From: Acetobacteraceae bacterium
GTDB lineage: Bacteria > Pseudomonadota > Alphaproteobacteria > Acetobacterales > Acetobacteraceae
Length of the DNA stretch: 38,369 nucleotides
Direction of reading: 5' to 3'
Assembly: GCA_027311485.1 (NCBI GenBank)
Contig: DAICYU010000001.1
Coordinates: forward strand, 1-38,369
A program made the position numbers and the translations under genes. Under the pieces are notes generated by a model. The model searched no databases. It was given only the letters and a program-made list of their open reading frames with translations, and was not told where the DNA came from. This document shows, one piece after another, positions 17,464 through 25,505 of the stretch (position 1 is the stretch's first letter; the number at the start of each line of letters is the position of its first letter).

Positions 17464-19506
17464 TCAGATGGTTCCTACCATTTTGACCTTGGCGCGGCGG
17501 TGGATCTCAGCGTGCGCCAGCACCGGGATGTTGATCCGCGCCCGGTCGGCGATGCCGTGCAGATGCGCCCGCACGTGCTGCCCGGATACCAGGACGGGCT
17601 GAATGCCGCCGCGGATCGCGGCTTCCGTCGCGCTGCGGATGCCGCTGATCAGATCGCGCAGCTTTTCGGACCCGAGGGCAAGCTGCCGGTCATCCGGCGG
17701 GCCGGTCAGTGCCTCGGACAGCGTATCCTCCCAGGTCGGGGAGATGGTGATGATGGGGATGTAGCCATCGGCGCCGGCCAGGCTTTCGCAGATCTGCCGG
17801 GACAGGCGGATGCGGACGTTGGCGACAATGTGGGCAATGGACTTGGCGGCTCCACTGCAGGCTTCATGCACCGCTTCAAGGATCGTCGGCAGGTCGCGGA
17901 TCGACACCCGCTCCGCGAGCAGGGATTGCAGCACGCGCTGCAGGTGGCCCATCGTGATCATCGCCGGGATCAGGTCGTTCACGAGTTTCTGCTGCTGCGG
18001 ATTTTCACCGATCAGACGTTGCGTTTCGCTGTAGGTCAGCAGCTCCGCCATGTTTTCTTTCATGACCTCGGCCAGATGGGTGATCATCACGGTGCCTGGA
18101 TCGACCACGGTCCAGTTGGCGGCCCGTGCCAGGTCGGCGACCGCGGGCGCGATCCACCGGGCGGGCAGGCCGAAGGTGGGTTCGGTTGTCGGCTCCCCCG
18201 GAATTGTCGCGGCGTCGTCGCCCGGGCTGATCGCCAGCAGCAGCGCGGGCTCCAGCGCCCCGGCCCCGGCGCGAACGTCCTTGACCATGAAGGCGTACTG
18301 GTTCGGCGCCAGGTTCATGTTGTCCTGGATACGCACCGAGGGCAGCAGGAAGCCGAGTTCCACCGCCAGATTTTCGCGCAATTTCCGGATCTGCTCGGTC
18401 AACGGCTTGCCGGTGCCGGCGGCCAGTTCCAACAGGCCGAAGCCAAGTTCGATCCGCACCTGGTCGATCGCCGGCGCCGCTTCGACGGCAGGCCGAGTGG
18501 CTTGCGGCTCCGTGGTTTGCGCCGCCGGCGCCTTTGCCGGGCGCAAGCGTCCCCATGCCAGGGCGCCGGTGCAGACAAACATGGTCAGCAACGGGATTGT
18601 CGGCATGTTCGCGACAAAGGCGGCCACCGTGGCAACGGCGGAGGCGATCATCAGCGCCGGGCTGTTGGTTTGCATCTGCCGGAACAGGTCGTCCTGCAGC
18701 CGCTCTCCGGTCGCGCCCTTGGAGACGACGATGCCGGCGGCCAGAGAGACCAGAATGGCGGGAATTTGCGAAACCAGGCCGTCGCCCACGGTCAGCGTGG
18801 TATAGGTCGCGACGGCGTCCTGGATCGTCATGTTGCCCTTGACCATGCCGATGACGATTCCGCCCAGGACGTTGATGAACGCCATGATCAGGGCGGCGAC
18901 GGCATCGCCCTTGACGAATTTGCTGGCGCCATCCATCGCGCTGTAAAATCCGCCTCGTTTTTCCAGATCGCCGCGGCGCTGCTTCGCAACGGCTTCATCG
19001 ATCTGGCCGGAGGACAGGTCGGCATCGATCGCCATCTGCTTGCCGGGCAGCGAGTCCAGGTGGAAGCGCGCTGAAACTTCCGCGATGCGGCCAAGGCCTT
19101 TGGAAATCACGCTCAGGTTGACCGTGACCAGCACGCCGAAGACGATCAGCCCGACGACGATGTCACCGTTCATCAGCAGACGACCGAAGGCCGCCACGAC
19201 GCGGCCGGCGGCATATTCCCCGGCGCCGGTGTTGGACAGGATCTGCCGCGACGTGGCGACGTTCAGCAGCAGGCGGAATATCGTCGTCAGCAGCAGCAGT
19301 GACGGCAAGGTGTCCAGGTCAAGCGCGCCGCGGATTGTCAACGACGTAACGAACAGGATGACGGAGATCGTCAGTGAGAACGAGATGCCAAGATCCAGCA
19401 TGATTGTTGGCACGGGGAAGATCAGTACCGCCAGCAGCACGAGCACGACCAGGGCGAGGGTGGTGCCGCTGTCGAAGAACTGGGCGTATTTTGCCAGGTT
19501 TGGCAC
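17464..19506 (-). CDS. flhA: Flagellar export gate protein FlhA
   Basis: Central component of the flagellar type III export gate in the inner membrane; its cytoplasmic domain docks chaperone-substrate complexes. The 680-aa product has eight hydrophobic segments in residues 15-310. The FHIPEP-family signature RLLLNVATSRQIL is at 78-90, the cytoplasmic loop between helices 4 and 5 carries GKQMAIDADLSSGQID, and an Ala/Pro linker (about 325-350) leads to the FlhA-C domain. The length is typical. The start codon is GTG at 19506. It lies 22 bases after flbD on the same strand and is followed by a glycosyltransferase. Confidence 0.97.
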   Translation of the reverse strand: MPNLAKYAQFFDSGTTLALVVLVLLAVLIFPVPTIMLDLGISFSLTISVILFVTSLTIRGALDLDTLPSLLLLTTIFRLLLNVATSRQILSNTGAGEYAAGRVVAAFGRLLMNGDIVVGLIVFGVLVTVNLSVISKGLGRIAEVSARFHLDSLPGKQMAIDADLSSGQIDEAVAKQRRGDLEKRGGFYSAMDGASKFVKGDAVAALIMAFINVLGGIVIGMVKGNMTIQDAVATYTTLTVGDGLVSQIPAILVSLAAGIVVSKGATGERLQDDLFRQMQTNSPALMIASAVATVAAFVANMPTIPLLTMFVCTGALAWGRLRPAKAPAAQTTEPQATRPAVEAAPAIDQVRIELGFGLLELAAGTGKPLTEQIRKLRENLAVELGFLLPSVRIQDNMNLAPNQYAFMVKDVRAGAGALEPALLLAISPGDDAATIPGEPTTEPTFGLPARWIAPAVADLARAANWTVVDPGTVMITHLAEVMKENMAELLTYSETQRLIGENPQQQKLVNDLIPAMITMGHLQRVLQSLLAERVSIRDLPTILEAVHEACSGAAKSIAHIVANVRIRLSRQICESLAGADGYIPIITISPTWEDTLSEALTGPPDDRQLALGSEKLRDLISGIRSATEAAIRGGIQPVLVSGQHVRAHLHGIADRARINIPVLAHAEIHRRAKVKMVGTI

Positions 19507-19528
19507 GTGCCGTGTCCGTTCCGGACCG

Positions 19529-20566
19529 TCAGGCGATTTCTAAGTCGTAGCGATGCAACTTGTTTCGGAGTGTACGTATCGAGATGCCCAGGGCCGCGGC
19601 GGTCTTGGTGCGGTTGCCCCCGTTGCGCTGCAACATGGACATGATCGCATCGCGCTCCAGCGTCTTTAGTTTAGTGGGAGGCATGGCAGCCGGTGCCGGT
19701 CCGGATAAGCAACAAGTATTGCCAACGGAAATTTCCAGCGCGGCGGCGGCGATCACCGACCCGTCCGTCAGCACGCTGGCGCGGTGAATGACGTTTTCCA
19801 GCTCCCGCACGTTGCCCGGCCAGTGATAGGCGCGCAGCAGGGCGACGGCATCGGGTGCAAGCGTTCTTGGTCCGTCGGAAGAACGATGCCGGGCGAGGAA
19901 GTTTTCGGCGAGCGGCAGTATGTCCTCCGGTCGGTCCTTCAGGTCGGGGATGAGGATGGCCAGGACATTCAGGCGATAGAACAGGTCTTCGCGGAAGGTC
20001 GAGTTCTGCACCTCCCGCAGGATGTCGCGGTTGGTGGTGGCCAGGATGCGGACATTCACCCGCACGGGTTGCGATCCGCCGATGCGGTCGATCTCACGTT
20101 CCTGAATCGCGCGCAGCAATTTCGCCTGCAGGTTCAGGTCGATCTCGGTGATTTCGTCCAGCAGGAGCGAGCCTGCGTTCGCGGCTTCGAACTTGCCGAT
20201 GCGGCGGCCGATCGCGCCGGAGAACGCGCCTTTTTCATGGCCGAACAATTCCGATTCAAGCAGCGCCTCGGGGATCGCGGCGCAATTCACAGCGACGAAC
20301 GGACGCGCCGACCGGCTGGATTGGGCGTGGATGTGGCGGGCCAGGACTTCCTTGCCGGTGCCGGACGCCCCGGAGATCAGTACCGAGGCATCCGAGCGGG
20401 CGGCCCGTTCGGCACGCTCGATCACGGTCGCCATGGCGCGGTCGCGGAACACCAGGTCCTTGACCGGTCTGGTGCCGCCGCGTGCCGACGCATGGGCGGA
20501 ACCGTAACTGTCGTAGGCGACGGGGATGTCCCGCGCGCGATCGGCGGATTGAAGAAAGGAGACCAT
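19529..20566 (-). CDS. flbD: Sigma-54-dependent flagellar activator, FlbD-like, without receiver domain
   Basis: AAA+ enhancer-binding protein that opens sigma-54 promoters of flagellar hook genes. In 345 aa it has Walker A GASGTGKE (66-73), the sigma-54 contact loop GAFSGA (113-118; usually GAFTGA), Walker B LLLDEI (134-139), a FYRLNVL segment, and a Fis-type helix-turn-helix at the C-terminus (TKTAAALGISIRTLRNKLH). Only about 45 residues precede the ATPase, too few for the receiver-like domain of Caulobacter FlbD (family knowledge). The gene order fliG-flbE-fliN-flbD matches the Caulobacter fliF operon. Its probable target site and two sigma-54 promoters lie in the fliK/flgE gap (25304-25464). 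Confidence 0.9.
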   Translation of the reverse strand: MVSFLQSADRARDIPVAYDSYGSAHASARGGTRPVKDLVFRDRAMATVIERAERAARSDASVLISGASGTGKEVLARHIHAQSSRSARPFVAVNCAAIPEALLESELFGHEKGAFSGAIGRRIGKFEAANAGSLLLDEITEIDLNLQAKLLRAIQEREIDRIGGSQPVRVNVRILATTNRDILREVQNSTFREDLFYRLNVLAILIPDLKDRPEDILPLAENFLARHRSSDGPRTLAPDAVALLRAYHWPGNVRELENVIHRASVLTDGSVIAAAALEISVGNTCCLSGPAPAAMPPTKLKTLERDAIMSMLQRNGGNRTKTAAALGISIRTLRNKLHRYDLEIA

Positions 20567-20602
20567 TGCTTCGCGGGACCGTTGTTTATTGCGGGCGGAC
20601 GC

Positions 20603-20887
20603 CTATTGGCTGGACTTGACGATTTCGGTCATGGTGACGCCCAGCCGGGTATCATCGACCATCACCACCTCACCACGGGCGATCAGCCGGTTGTTGACGT
20701 AGATGTCGATCGCCTCCCCCAGCCGCCGGTCGAGTTCCACGACGGCGCCGCGGCCCAGTTTCAGCAATTGCGAGACCTGCATGGTCGCCTTGCCGACGAC
20801 CGCGCTGACGGTTACGTTGATGTCATAAACTGCTTCGAGGTCGGTCACCGAGCCCCGGTCCAGTGTTTCGGGCGGTTCCTGGCTCAT
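20603..20887 (-). CDS. fliN: Flagellar motor switch protein FliN
   Basis: C-ring component of the flagellar switch and export apparatus. The 94-aa protein consists almost wholly of the SpoA/surface-presentation-of-antigens domain: DINVTVSAVVGKATM, then LLKLGRGAVVELDR, NNRLIARGEVVMVDD and a VTMTEIV end. The ATG at 20887 sits 1 base after the flbE stop (TGA C ATG), so they are coupled. A longer frame upstream overlaps flbE in another phase and is not real. The length is at the short end for FliN (about 95-140), as in other alphaproteobacteria. Confidence 0.95.
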   Translation of the reverse strand: MSQEPPETLDRGSVTDLEAVYDINVTVSAVVGKATMQVSQLLKLGRGAVVELDRRLGEAIDIYVNNRLIARGEVVMVDDTRLGVTMTEIVKSSQ

Positions 20888-20888
20888 G

Positions 20889-21512
20889 TCAGTTCCTATC
20901 CGCGGTGAGGGGTTCCGGTTCGGCATCGATCGCATCGAGGAGCAGCGGCGCGAGGGCGGACACCATTTCGCGCAGCGTTTCGGTCCAGCTTGCTTCCGCC
21001 TTGCCCAGTCGCCACGACAGCGTGATCGAGTCGACCAGCTGGATCGTTTCATCGGCTACCGCATGGGTTCCGGGCGCGGTGGCGACCAGGAGCGGTTTGC
21101 CGTCCTGGGACCGTACCGATATCTGCGGCACCGTGGATAGCAGCGCCGGCTTGACCAGGTCGGTCATCCGCTGGATGCGCTCCTCCACCCCGGCGGACCA
21201 GTGCTCCCGCCCCAAGGCGGTGGTGGCGTCAAGCAGCAGGCGTGCGACCAGCAGCGATGCGGTCTCAACCGACTGGCTCAGCCGGTCTTCCATCTGGCCG
21301 AGCGCGGTGAGCATGTCTGGGTTTGGGCAATGATGATCGGATGCCACGGCCAAGTGCCGGGCGGCGTGCATATAGCCGTCTGTCCAGGCATTCTCCAGGA
21401 TCGGTTCGGCGGGTTCCAGGTCTGGCTCCGTCGTGCTTGCCGGTGCGGAGTCGGCCGGATCACCGTCCTGGTTGAAATCTTCCAGATGCCAGGTATTCGC
21501 CATGAAGTTCAT
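20889..21512 (-). CDS. flbE: FliH-like flagellar assembly protein (FlbE)
   Basis: A 207-aa protein in the position of FliH/FlbE between fliG and fliN; FliH proteins regulate the export ATPase FliI and anchor it to the C-ring. The N-terminal third is acidic and Pro/Ala-rich (EPDLEPAEPI). The middle is predicted helical (MEDRLSQSVETASLLVARLLL), and the C-terminal part contains LSWRLGKAEASWTETL, the sort of FliH-C pattern seen in divergent alphaproteobacterial members. Its ATG overlaps the fliG stop (ATGA, 21509-21512). A second ATG three codons later is possible. Sequence similarity alone is weak; the name rests largely on gene order. Confidence 0.75.
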   Translation of the reverse strand: MNFMANTWHLEDFNQDGDPADSAPASTTEPDLEPAEPILENAWTDGYMHAARHLAVASDHHCPNPDMLTALGQMEDRLSQSVETASLLVARLLLDATTALGREHWSAGVEERIQRMTDLVKPALLSTVPQISVRSQDGKPLLVATAPGTHAVADETIQLVDSITLSWRLGKAEASWTETLREMVSALAPLLLDAIDAEPEPLTADRN

Positions 21513-22531
21513 TCGACGACCCGATCATCGCTATCGGAGTTCAGTTCGATTTCACCGGTTGCCGCGAGTTCCTTCGCCACGTTGGCGATGATGGCCTGTG
21601 CGGCCTCCACATCGCGCAACTTGACCGGACCGAGCGAGGCGATCTCGTCGCTGAGCATGCGGGAAGCGCGTTCGGAGAGGCTTTGCAGGAACAGGTTGCG
21701 TATTTCGGGCGTTGCGCCCTTCAGGGCGATGGGCAGTTGTTCCTTGTCCACGTTGCGCAGCAGGACCTGGATGCCTTGGGGCGACAGGCGCAACAGGTCC
21801 GCGAAGGTGAACATCTGCGCTTTGATCTTTTCCGCCGACTCGCGGTTCTTTTCCTCCAGCCCGGTCATAAACCGCACCTCGGTACGACGGTCGAAGTTGT
21901 TGAAGATGTTGGCCAGCATGCGGTGCGAGTCGTGGCGGGATGCACGCGCGAGGTTCGACATGAATTCGACCCGCAGGATGCGTTCGACGCGATCGAGCAC
22001 GTCTTTCTGCACCGATTCCATCCGCAGCATACGCAGGATAACCTCGATGGCGAACGAGTCCGACATCAGCGTCAGCACGCGTGCGGAATGGTCTGGTTTC
22101 AGCATCGATAACACGACGGCGACGGTTTGCGGGTATTCGTTCTTCAGGTAGCTGGCCAGGATTTCTTCGCTGACATTCCCCAGCTTGTCCCACATGGTGC
22201 GGCCAGCCGGGCCGCGGATCTCCTCCATGATCTGGTTGACGCGGTCGCGGGACAGTACCTTGCTGAGGAGGTTTTCGGTGCTTTCGAAGCTGCCCATAAG
22301 GCCGGGAGAGGACTCGAACGTCTCAACGAATTCGGCGCATAGCTGTTCGACGGCATCCGCCTGGACGGCGCCGAGTTGCGCCATGGCGGCCGACAGTTGC
22401 TTGATTTCCTCGTCATGCATCATGCCGAAGAATTTGCTGGCGGTTTCCTCGCCCATCGCAAGCATCAGGATGGAGGCTTTCCTGAGGCCGGACATCGGTT
22501 CATTTCGTAGGTTTGCCAATAGCTTCGCCAT
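21509..22531 (-). CDS. fliG: Flagellar motor switch protein FliG
   Basis: C-ring rotor protein that couples to the stator for torque and switching. The 340-aa product has the FliG-N domain (RKASILMLAMGEE), FliG-M with EYPQTVAVVLSML (132-144; EHPQ in enteric FliG, Tyr is common in alphaproteobacteria) and FliG-C with LRNVDKEQLPIALKGA and LGPVKLRDVEAAQ. It is the first gene of an operon running through flbE, fliN, flbD and flhA to a glycosyltransferase. The expected fliF is not next to it. The ribosome binding site is modest (GGGGAT). The CtrA site and -10 at 22651-22683 lie about 115-150 bases upstream. Confidence 0.97.
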   Translation of the reverse strand: MAKLLANLRNEPMSGLRKASILMLAMGEETASKFFGMMHDEEIKQLSAAMAQLGAVQADAVEQLCAEFVETFESSPGLMGSFESTENLLSKVLSRDRVNQIMEEIRGPAGRTMWDKLGNVSEEILASYLKNEYPQTVAVVLSMLKPDHSARVLTLMSDSFAIEVILRMLRMESVQKDVLDRVERILRVEFMSNLARASRHDSHRMLANIFNNFDRRTEVRFMTGLEEKNRESAEKIKAQMFTFADLLRLSPQGIQVLLRNVDKEQLPIALKGATPEIRNLFLQSLSERASRMLSDEIASLGPVKLRDVEAAQAIIANVAKELAATGEIELNSDSDDRVVE

Positions 22532-22650
22532 GATCCCCGACGCCCGTACCCTTCAGCCTTTCAGTGACCGTGCCGATGGCGTAGCGCCGGTCGGGTGCTG
22601 CGGCCGGAGCCTTGGGGTACGGTATCCGCCGCGCCCGGGCTCCATCTCCG

Positions 22651-22683
22651 CGTATAGGCGACAGTGCTTAACGGACGGTTAAC
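22651..22683 (-). promoter_or_regulatory. CtrA-box promoter of the fliG operon
   Basis: TTAACGGACGGTTAAC (22668-22683) is a perfect TTAA-N7-TTAAC CtrA box and is nearly symmetric, so it reads on both strands. On the minus strand it is followed by TATACG (22656-22651), a -10-like hexamer spaced so that the box overlaps the -35 region. This is the arrangement of CtrA-activated class II flagellar promoters in Caulobacter (family knowledge). It lies in the 162-base fliG-flgD gap, about 137 bases from the fliG ATG. Confidence 0.75.
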
Positions 22684-22693
22684 GGTAGCGGCG

Positions 22694-23371
22694 CTAGTTC
22701 CCGACCGACTGGACGTTGCTGAACGGTACGGACAGTGATCCCATCGACAGGTCCACGGTGCCGGCGTTGTTCGTCACCGCCGTCGCGGTGCCGGTGATGG
22801 TGAAGGGCACCTGGGTTGTGGTGCCGGTGGATGAGGCGGTTGTCGCGGTGACGGTATAGGCGCCATCCGGCAGCGTCGCACCGCTGGCCGACTGCCCATT
22901 CCAGGTCCAGGTGTTCGGTCCGACGCTGCTGGTCACGGTGGCGCTTTGTACCTGGACACCGGATGCGTTATAGACCGCGATGGTGACGGGCTCGCTGGCC
23001 GATGTGCTGAAGTTCACTTTGGCCTGGCCGTTCTGCAGCGAGAGCTGGGAGCTGTTGATGGTCACCGGCTTGCCCAGCATGCTGGACGACTGCTCCACCT
23101 GGCTCGCCTGCGTCAACTGGATCAGCTGGGCCAGATCAGTGTTCGTGTTGATCTGCTGTTCCACCGAGGAGAATTGCACCAGTTCGCTGGTAAACTGGTT
23201 GGCATCCAGCGGTGAGGTTGGGTCCTGGTTTTTCAACTGCGTCATAAGCAGATTGAGAAACGTGGAGAAATTGTCCGACAGGCTGCCAAGAGCCGACGTG
23301 CCGACCTGTGAGATGGCGCTGGTGCCACCCGATGCTGTTGTGCCCGAAGTGGGCGTGACGCTGCCGCTCAT
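22694..23371 (-). CDS. flgD: Flagellar hook assembly capping protein FlgD
   Basis: Scaffold that caps the growing hook and is shed when the hook is complete; exported through the flagellar type III system. The 225-aa protein has a Ser/Thr/Gly-rich N-terminus, the family signature FLNLLMTQLKNQDPTSPLD followed by ELVQFSSVEQQINTN, and an FlgD Ig-like region (VQVQSATV, WNGQSASGATLPDGAYTVT). A good ribosome site (GGAGATGAC) precedes ATG 23371. It follows fliK by 18 bases on the same strand and is presumably transcribed from the sigma-54 promoter upstream of fliK. Confidence 0.95.
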   Translation of the reverse strand: MSGSVTPTSGTTASGGTSAISQVGTSALGSLSDNFSTFLNLLMTQLKNQDPTSPLDANQFTSELVQFSSVEQQINTNTDLAQLIQLTQASQVEQSSSMLGKPVTINSSQLSLQNGQAKVNFSTSASEPVTIAVYNASGVQVQSATVTSSVGPNTWTWNGQSASGATLPDGAYTVTATTASSTGTTTQVPFTITGTATAVTNNAGTVDLSMGSLSVPFSNVQSVGN

Positions 23372-23389
23372 GTCATCTCCAATCCAGTG

Positions 23390-25261
23390 TCAGGCGGTAA
23401 TATCCAGTCCTATGCGATAGGATCTCGCTGCGGCGGCACCCGCCGGCACGGCGTCGCCGCGGGCCAGCGGGACACCGCCCTGCATGCCGTCCGGCTGGCT
23501 CTGGTAGGGGCTGCGGTTGCCGCTGCCGGCCTGTCCGTTCGGCTGGCCGGAGCCGGAGAAGCCGGTGCCCAGCGGGGTATTCGGGGCTGCGGTGGTGCTC
23601 GCGGCCTGGGATTCCGGGGCGGGCGCCGCGATGTGGAACGTCAGCGTCCGTCCGGCGGCCGGCATGCCGGCAAGGTCCAGGCTTTGATGCAACTGCGCCT
23701 GGCTGCTTTGCAGCATCGCCAGCGTGTCGGGCTTTTCCGCAATGACCTCGATCCGTGCCAGACCCGGTCCGGACCGCTCGATCCTGATCTGAACCAACCC
23801 AAGATCGGCCGGATGCAGGTGCAGTGTGACCTGCGGGTTGTTGGCGGCCGACGTCGCCACGCTGACGACCGCCATGGCGACCTGGTCCGGCGGTGAGGCT
23901 GGTGCCATGGCGCCGCCGGACGGCTTCGCCGCTTCGGTTGGCTGGCTGGGCAATGCGCCGGTCAACGGCGCGAGTCCGGCAACCTGGTTGAGGAGAGTCA
24001 CGGATCCGTTCTGTGGCGCGGCATCGCCGGTGGCCGTGGCAGAATTGCCGGGTACGCCGAGGCCGGTCAGCGGTGCCGCTGTGATTGGCGGCAGCGGCGC
24101 ACCGTCGGCCGGCGTTGCCACGGTCTTGCCGGGCAGTGGCTGCGATGCGGCGCGCGCGATCGCCGCCGGCGAACGACCTTGCGAAGGCACAGGCGGTGAC
24201 GTGGGGAGTGCAGGTGCGGGCGTGCTGGCCGCAGGCGATGCGGCCTCTTGGGTTGGCGGTGTGACCGGACCGGATGCCCCAGCCATCGCGGCCGGCGATA
24301 CCGGCAACGGCGACATGCCAGGCATCGGGTCGGATGCTGTCGCGATCGCCGCCGTCGCTTTGCGCGTGGCGGGGGCGGTCGGGACCCCGTCGCCGCCGGG
24401 GTTGAAAGGCTGTCCGGCAATGGGCGCCGCCGGCATTGTCGGGACCAGCCCAAAACCCGGCGGTACTGTCGTGGCGGGGGCTGCTGGCACCGTTGAGGCA
24501 GGCGTTGCGGGTATGTCCGCCTTCCGCGCCGGCCGCGATGTGACCGCTGTCGCCCTGTGCCGAACGATGGCCGGCGGTAGCGGTTCGGCCGGAACGGGTT
24601 GCTGTGCCGGTTGCGGGAGCACCAAAGGCAGGTTTGGCGGGGCCGCTGCCTGCTGGTCCGTAAGCGGCGATTGCTGGGCCTGCGCGGTTGGATCGGTCGC
24701 GCCCGATGCGGGAGAGATGCCCGGTGCCGGAGAAGTTCCCGATGAGGCATCGGCTGGCGTGCCCACGGGCGCGGCCGGTCCGCCCACCACCGGTGCGCCG
24801 GACGTGTGGAGCGGTTTCGCCGGATGCGTCGATTTGGCGACGGGCACGGCCTTCGCCACGGCAACGGGCGGCCCGCTGTCAGCCGGTCCGGGGTACGCAG
24901 GCGTGACGGCCGGTGGCACGGACGTCGATAGCGCAGCGGCGCCTCCGGCTGACGGCACAGGGGTATCAACCAAGGCCGCCGAGCGGGCCGCGCTGACAGG
25001 TTCAGCCGCGGCGGCGCCCGCGGCCTTGCCGCCGACGGTGACGGATTGGTCCCGTGTCGGCAGGGTTGCTGGCTTGATCGATGGGTCGGATGCTGGTCCG
25101 CCGCCGGGTCTCGCCGGCGAGGACGGATGTGATACGGTATTCTGGCCGCCTTGCGCGGCGAGCACCTGCGCGAACATCCCAGCCGGTGGCCGCGCCCCGG
25201 CTGGCACCGGCGTAGCTGTGGCCGCAGTCTGTGATGTTGCGATGGCAGCCGACAATGTCAA
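23390..25261 (-). CDS. fliK: Flagellar hook-length control protein FliK
   Basis: Secreted molecular ruler that switches export from hook to filament substrates. The protein is very Pro/Ala-rich and low in complexity through residues 1-480, as usual for FliK. It ends with the Flg_hook domain (VTLHLHPADLGLVQIRIE, then LHQSLDLAGM). The open frame reaches a GTG at 25330, but that codon lies upstream of the predicted sigma-54 transcription start (about 25293). I place the start at TTG 25261, with GGGAG 9 bases ahead, giving 623 aa. It lies 18 bases from flgD and diverges from flgE. The antisense strand also stays open for 487 codons because of the composition; that frame is not a gene. Confidence 0.9.
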   Translation of the reverse strand: MTLSAAIATSQTAATATPVPAGARPPAGMFAQVLAAQGGQNTVSHPSSPARPGGGPASDPSIKPATLPTRDQSVTVGGKAAGAAAAEPVSAARSAALVDTPVPSAGGAAALSTSVPPAVTPAYPGPADSGPPVAVAKAVPVAKSTHPAKPLHTSGAPVVGGPAAPVGTPADASSGTSPAPGISPASGATDPTAQAQQSPLTDQQAAAPPNLPLVLPQPAQQPVPAEPLPPAIVRHRATAVTSRPARKADIPATPASTVPAAPATTVPPGFGLVPTMPAAPIAGQPFNPGGDGVPTAPATRKATAAIATASDPMPGMSPLPVSPAAMAGASGPVTPPTQEAASPAASTPAPALPTSPPVPSQGRSPAAIARAASQPLPGKTVATPADGAPLPPITAAPLTGLGVPGNSATATGDAAPQNGSVTLLNQVAGLAPLTGALPSQPTEAAKPSGGAMAPASPPDQVAMAVVSVATSAANNPQVTLHLHPADLGLVQIRIERSGPGLARIEVIAEKPDTLAMLQSSQAQLHQSLDLAGMPAAGRTLTFHIAAPAPESQAASTTAAPNTPLGTGFSGSGQPNGQAGSGNRSPYQSQPDGMQGGVPLARGDAVPAGAAAARSYRIGLDITA

Positions 25262-25303
25262 AGCCCGCGTCTCCCGCTCGGCGCAATAGGTCCGGATTGG
25301 CTG

Positions 25304-25319
25304 TGCAATCCCCGGGCCA
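25304..25319 (-). promoter_or_regulatory. Sigma-54 promoter of fliK-flgD
   Basis: The minus strand reads TGGCCCG-GGGA-TTGCA, an almost perfect -24/-12 element (consensus TGGCACG-N4-TTGCW) with the invariant GG-N10-GC spacing. Transcription would begin near 25293, so the fliK start codon must lie further downstream. This favours the TTG at 25261. Confidence 0.75.
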
Positions 25320-25356
25320 ATCGAAATCACGTCCGAAACGGGATATCAGTGTGGTG

Positions 25357-25373
25357 GGCGGCAAAAACTGCCG
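25357..25373. promoter_or_regulatory. ftr-like FlbD binding site between divergent sigma-54 promoters
   Basis: CGGCA-AAAAC-TGCCG is an inverted repeat. As I recall the Caulobacter flagellar ftr consensus (C-n-CGGC-nn-AAA-nn-GC-n-G), the sequence fits all but the leading C. It sits about 70 bases upstream of the fliK start site and about 110 upstream of the flgE start site, suitable for activating both promoters by looping. A FlbD-like activator is encoded 5 kb away. Confidence 0.65.
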
Positions 25374-25448
25374 GGTCGTTTCTGCCGCTTCTGCAATCCG
25401 TGCCGGGCGAGGGCGTGGGAAAAGCCCGCTGTCACCGTGGCCCAAGGC

Positions 25449-25464
25449 TGGCATGCTTCCTGCT
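25449..25464 (+). promoter_or_regulatory. Sigma-54 promoter of flgE-flgK-flgL
   Basis: TGGCATG-CTTC-CTGCT matches the -24/-12 consensus at the GG and GC dinucleotides with exact N10 spacing, one mismatch in each element. Transcription would start near 25475, about 30 bases before the flgE ATG, which has GGAG 9 bases ahead. Confidence 0.7.
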
Positions 25465-25505
25465 GATGCAGGCCATGCGACAGCATTTCTTCGGAGCGTT
25501 TCATC

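Noticed and set aside
17500..19074. 524-codon open frame opposite flhA
   Set aside because: Antisense shadow of a well-conserved gene in high-GC DNA; composition is His/Gln/Asp-rich with no motif.
23826..25289. 487-codon open frame on the plus strand opposite fliK
   Set aside because: It mirrors the Pro/Ala-rich low-complexity fliK coding strand; the product is a Gly/Ala run without domains, and no ribosome site fits.
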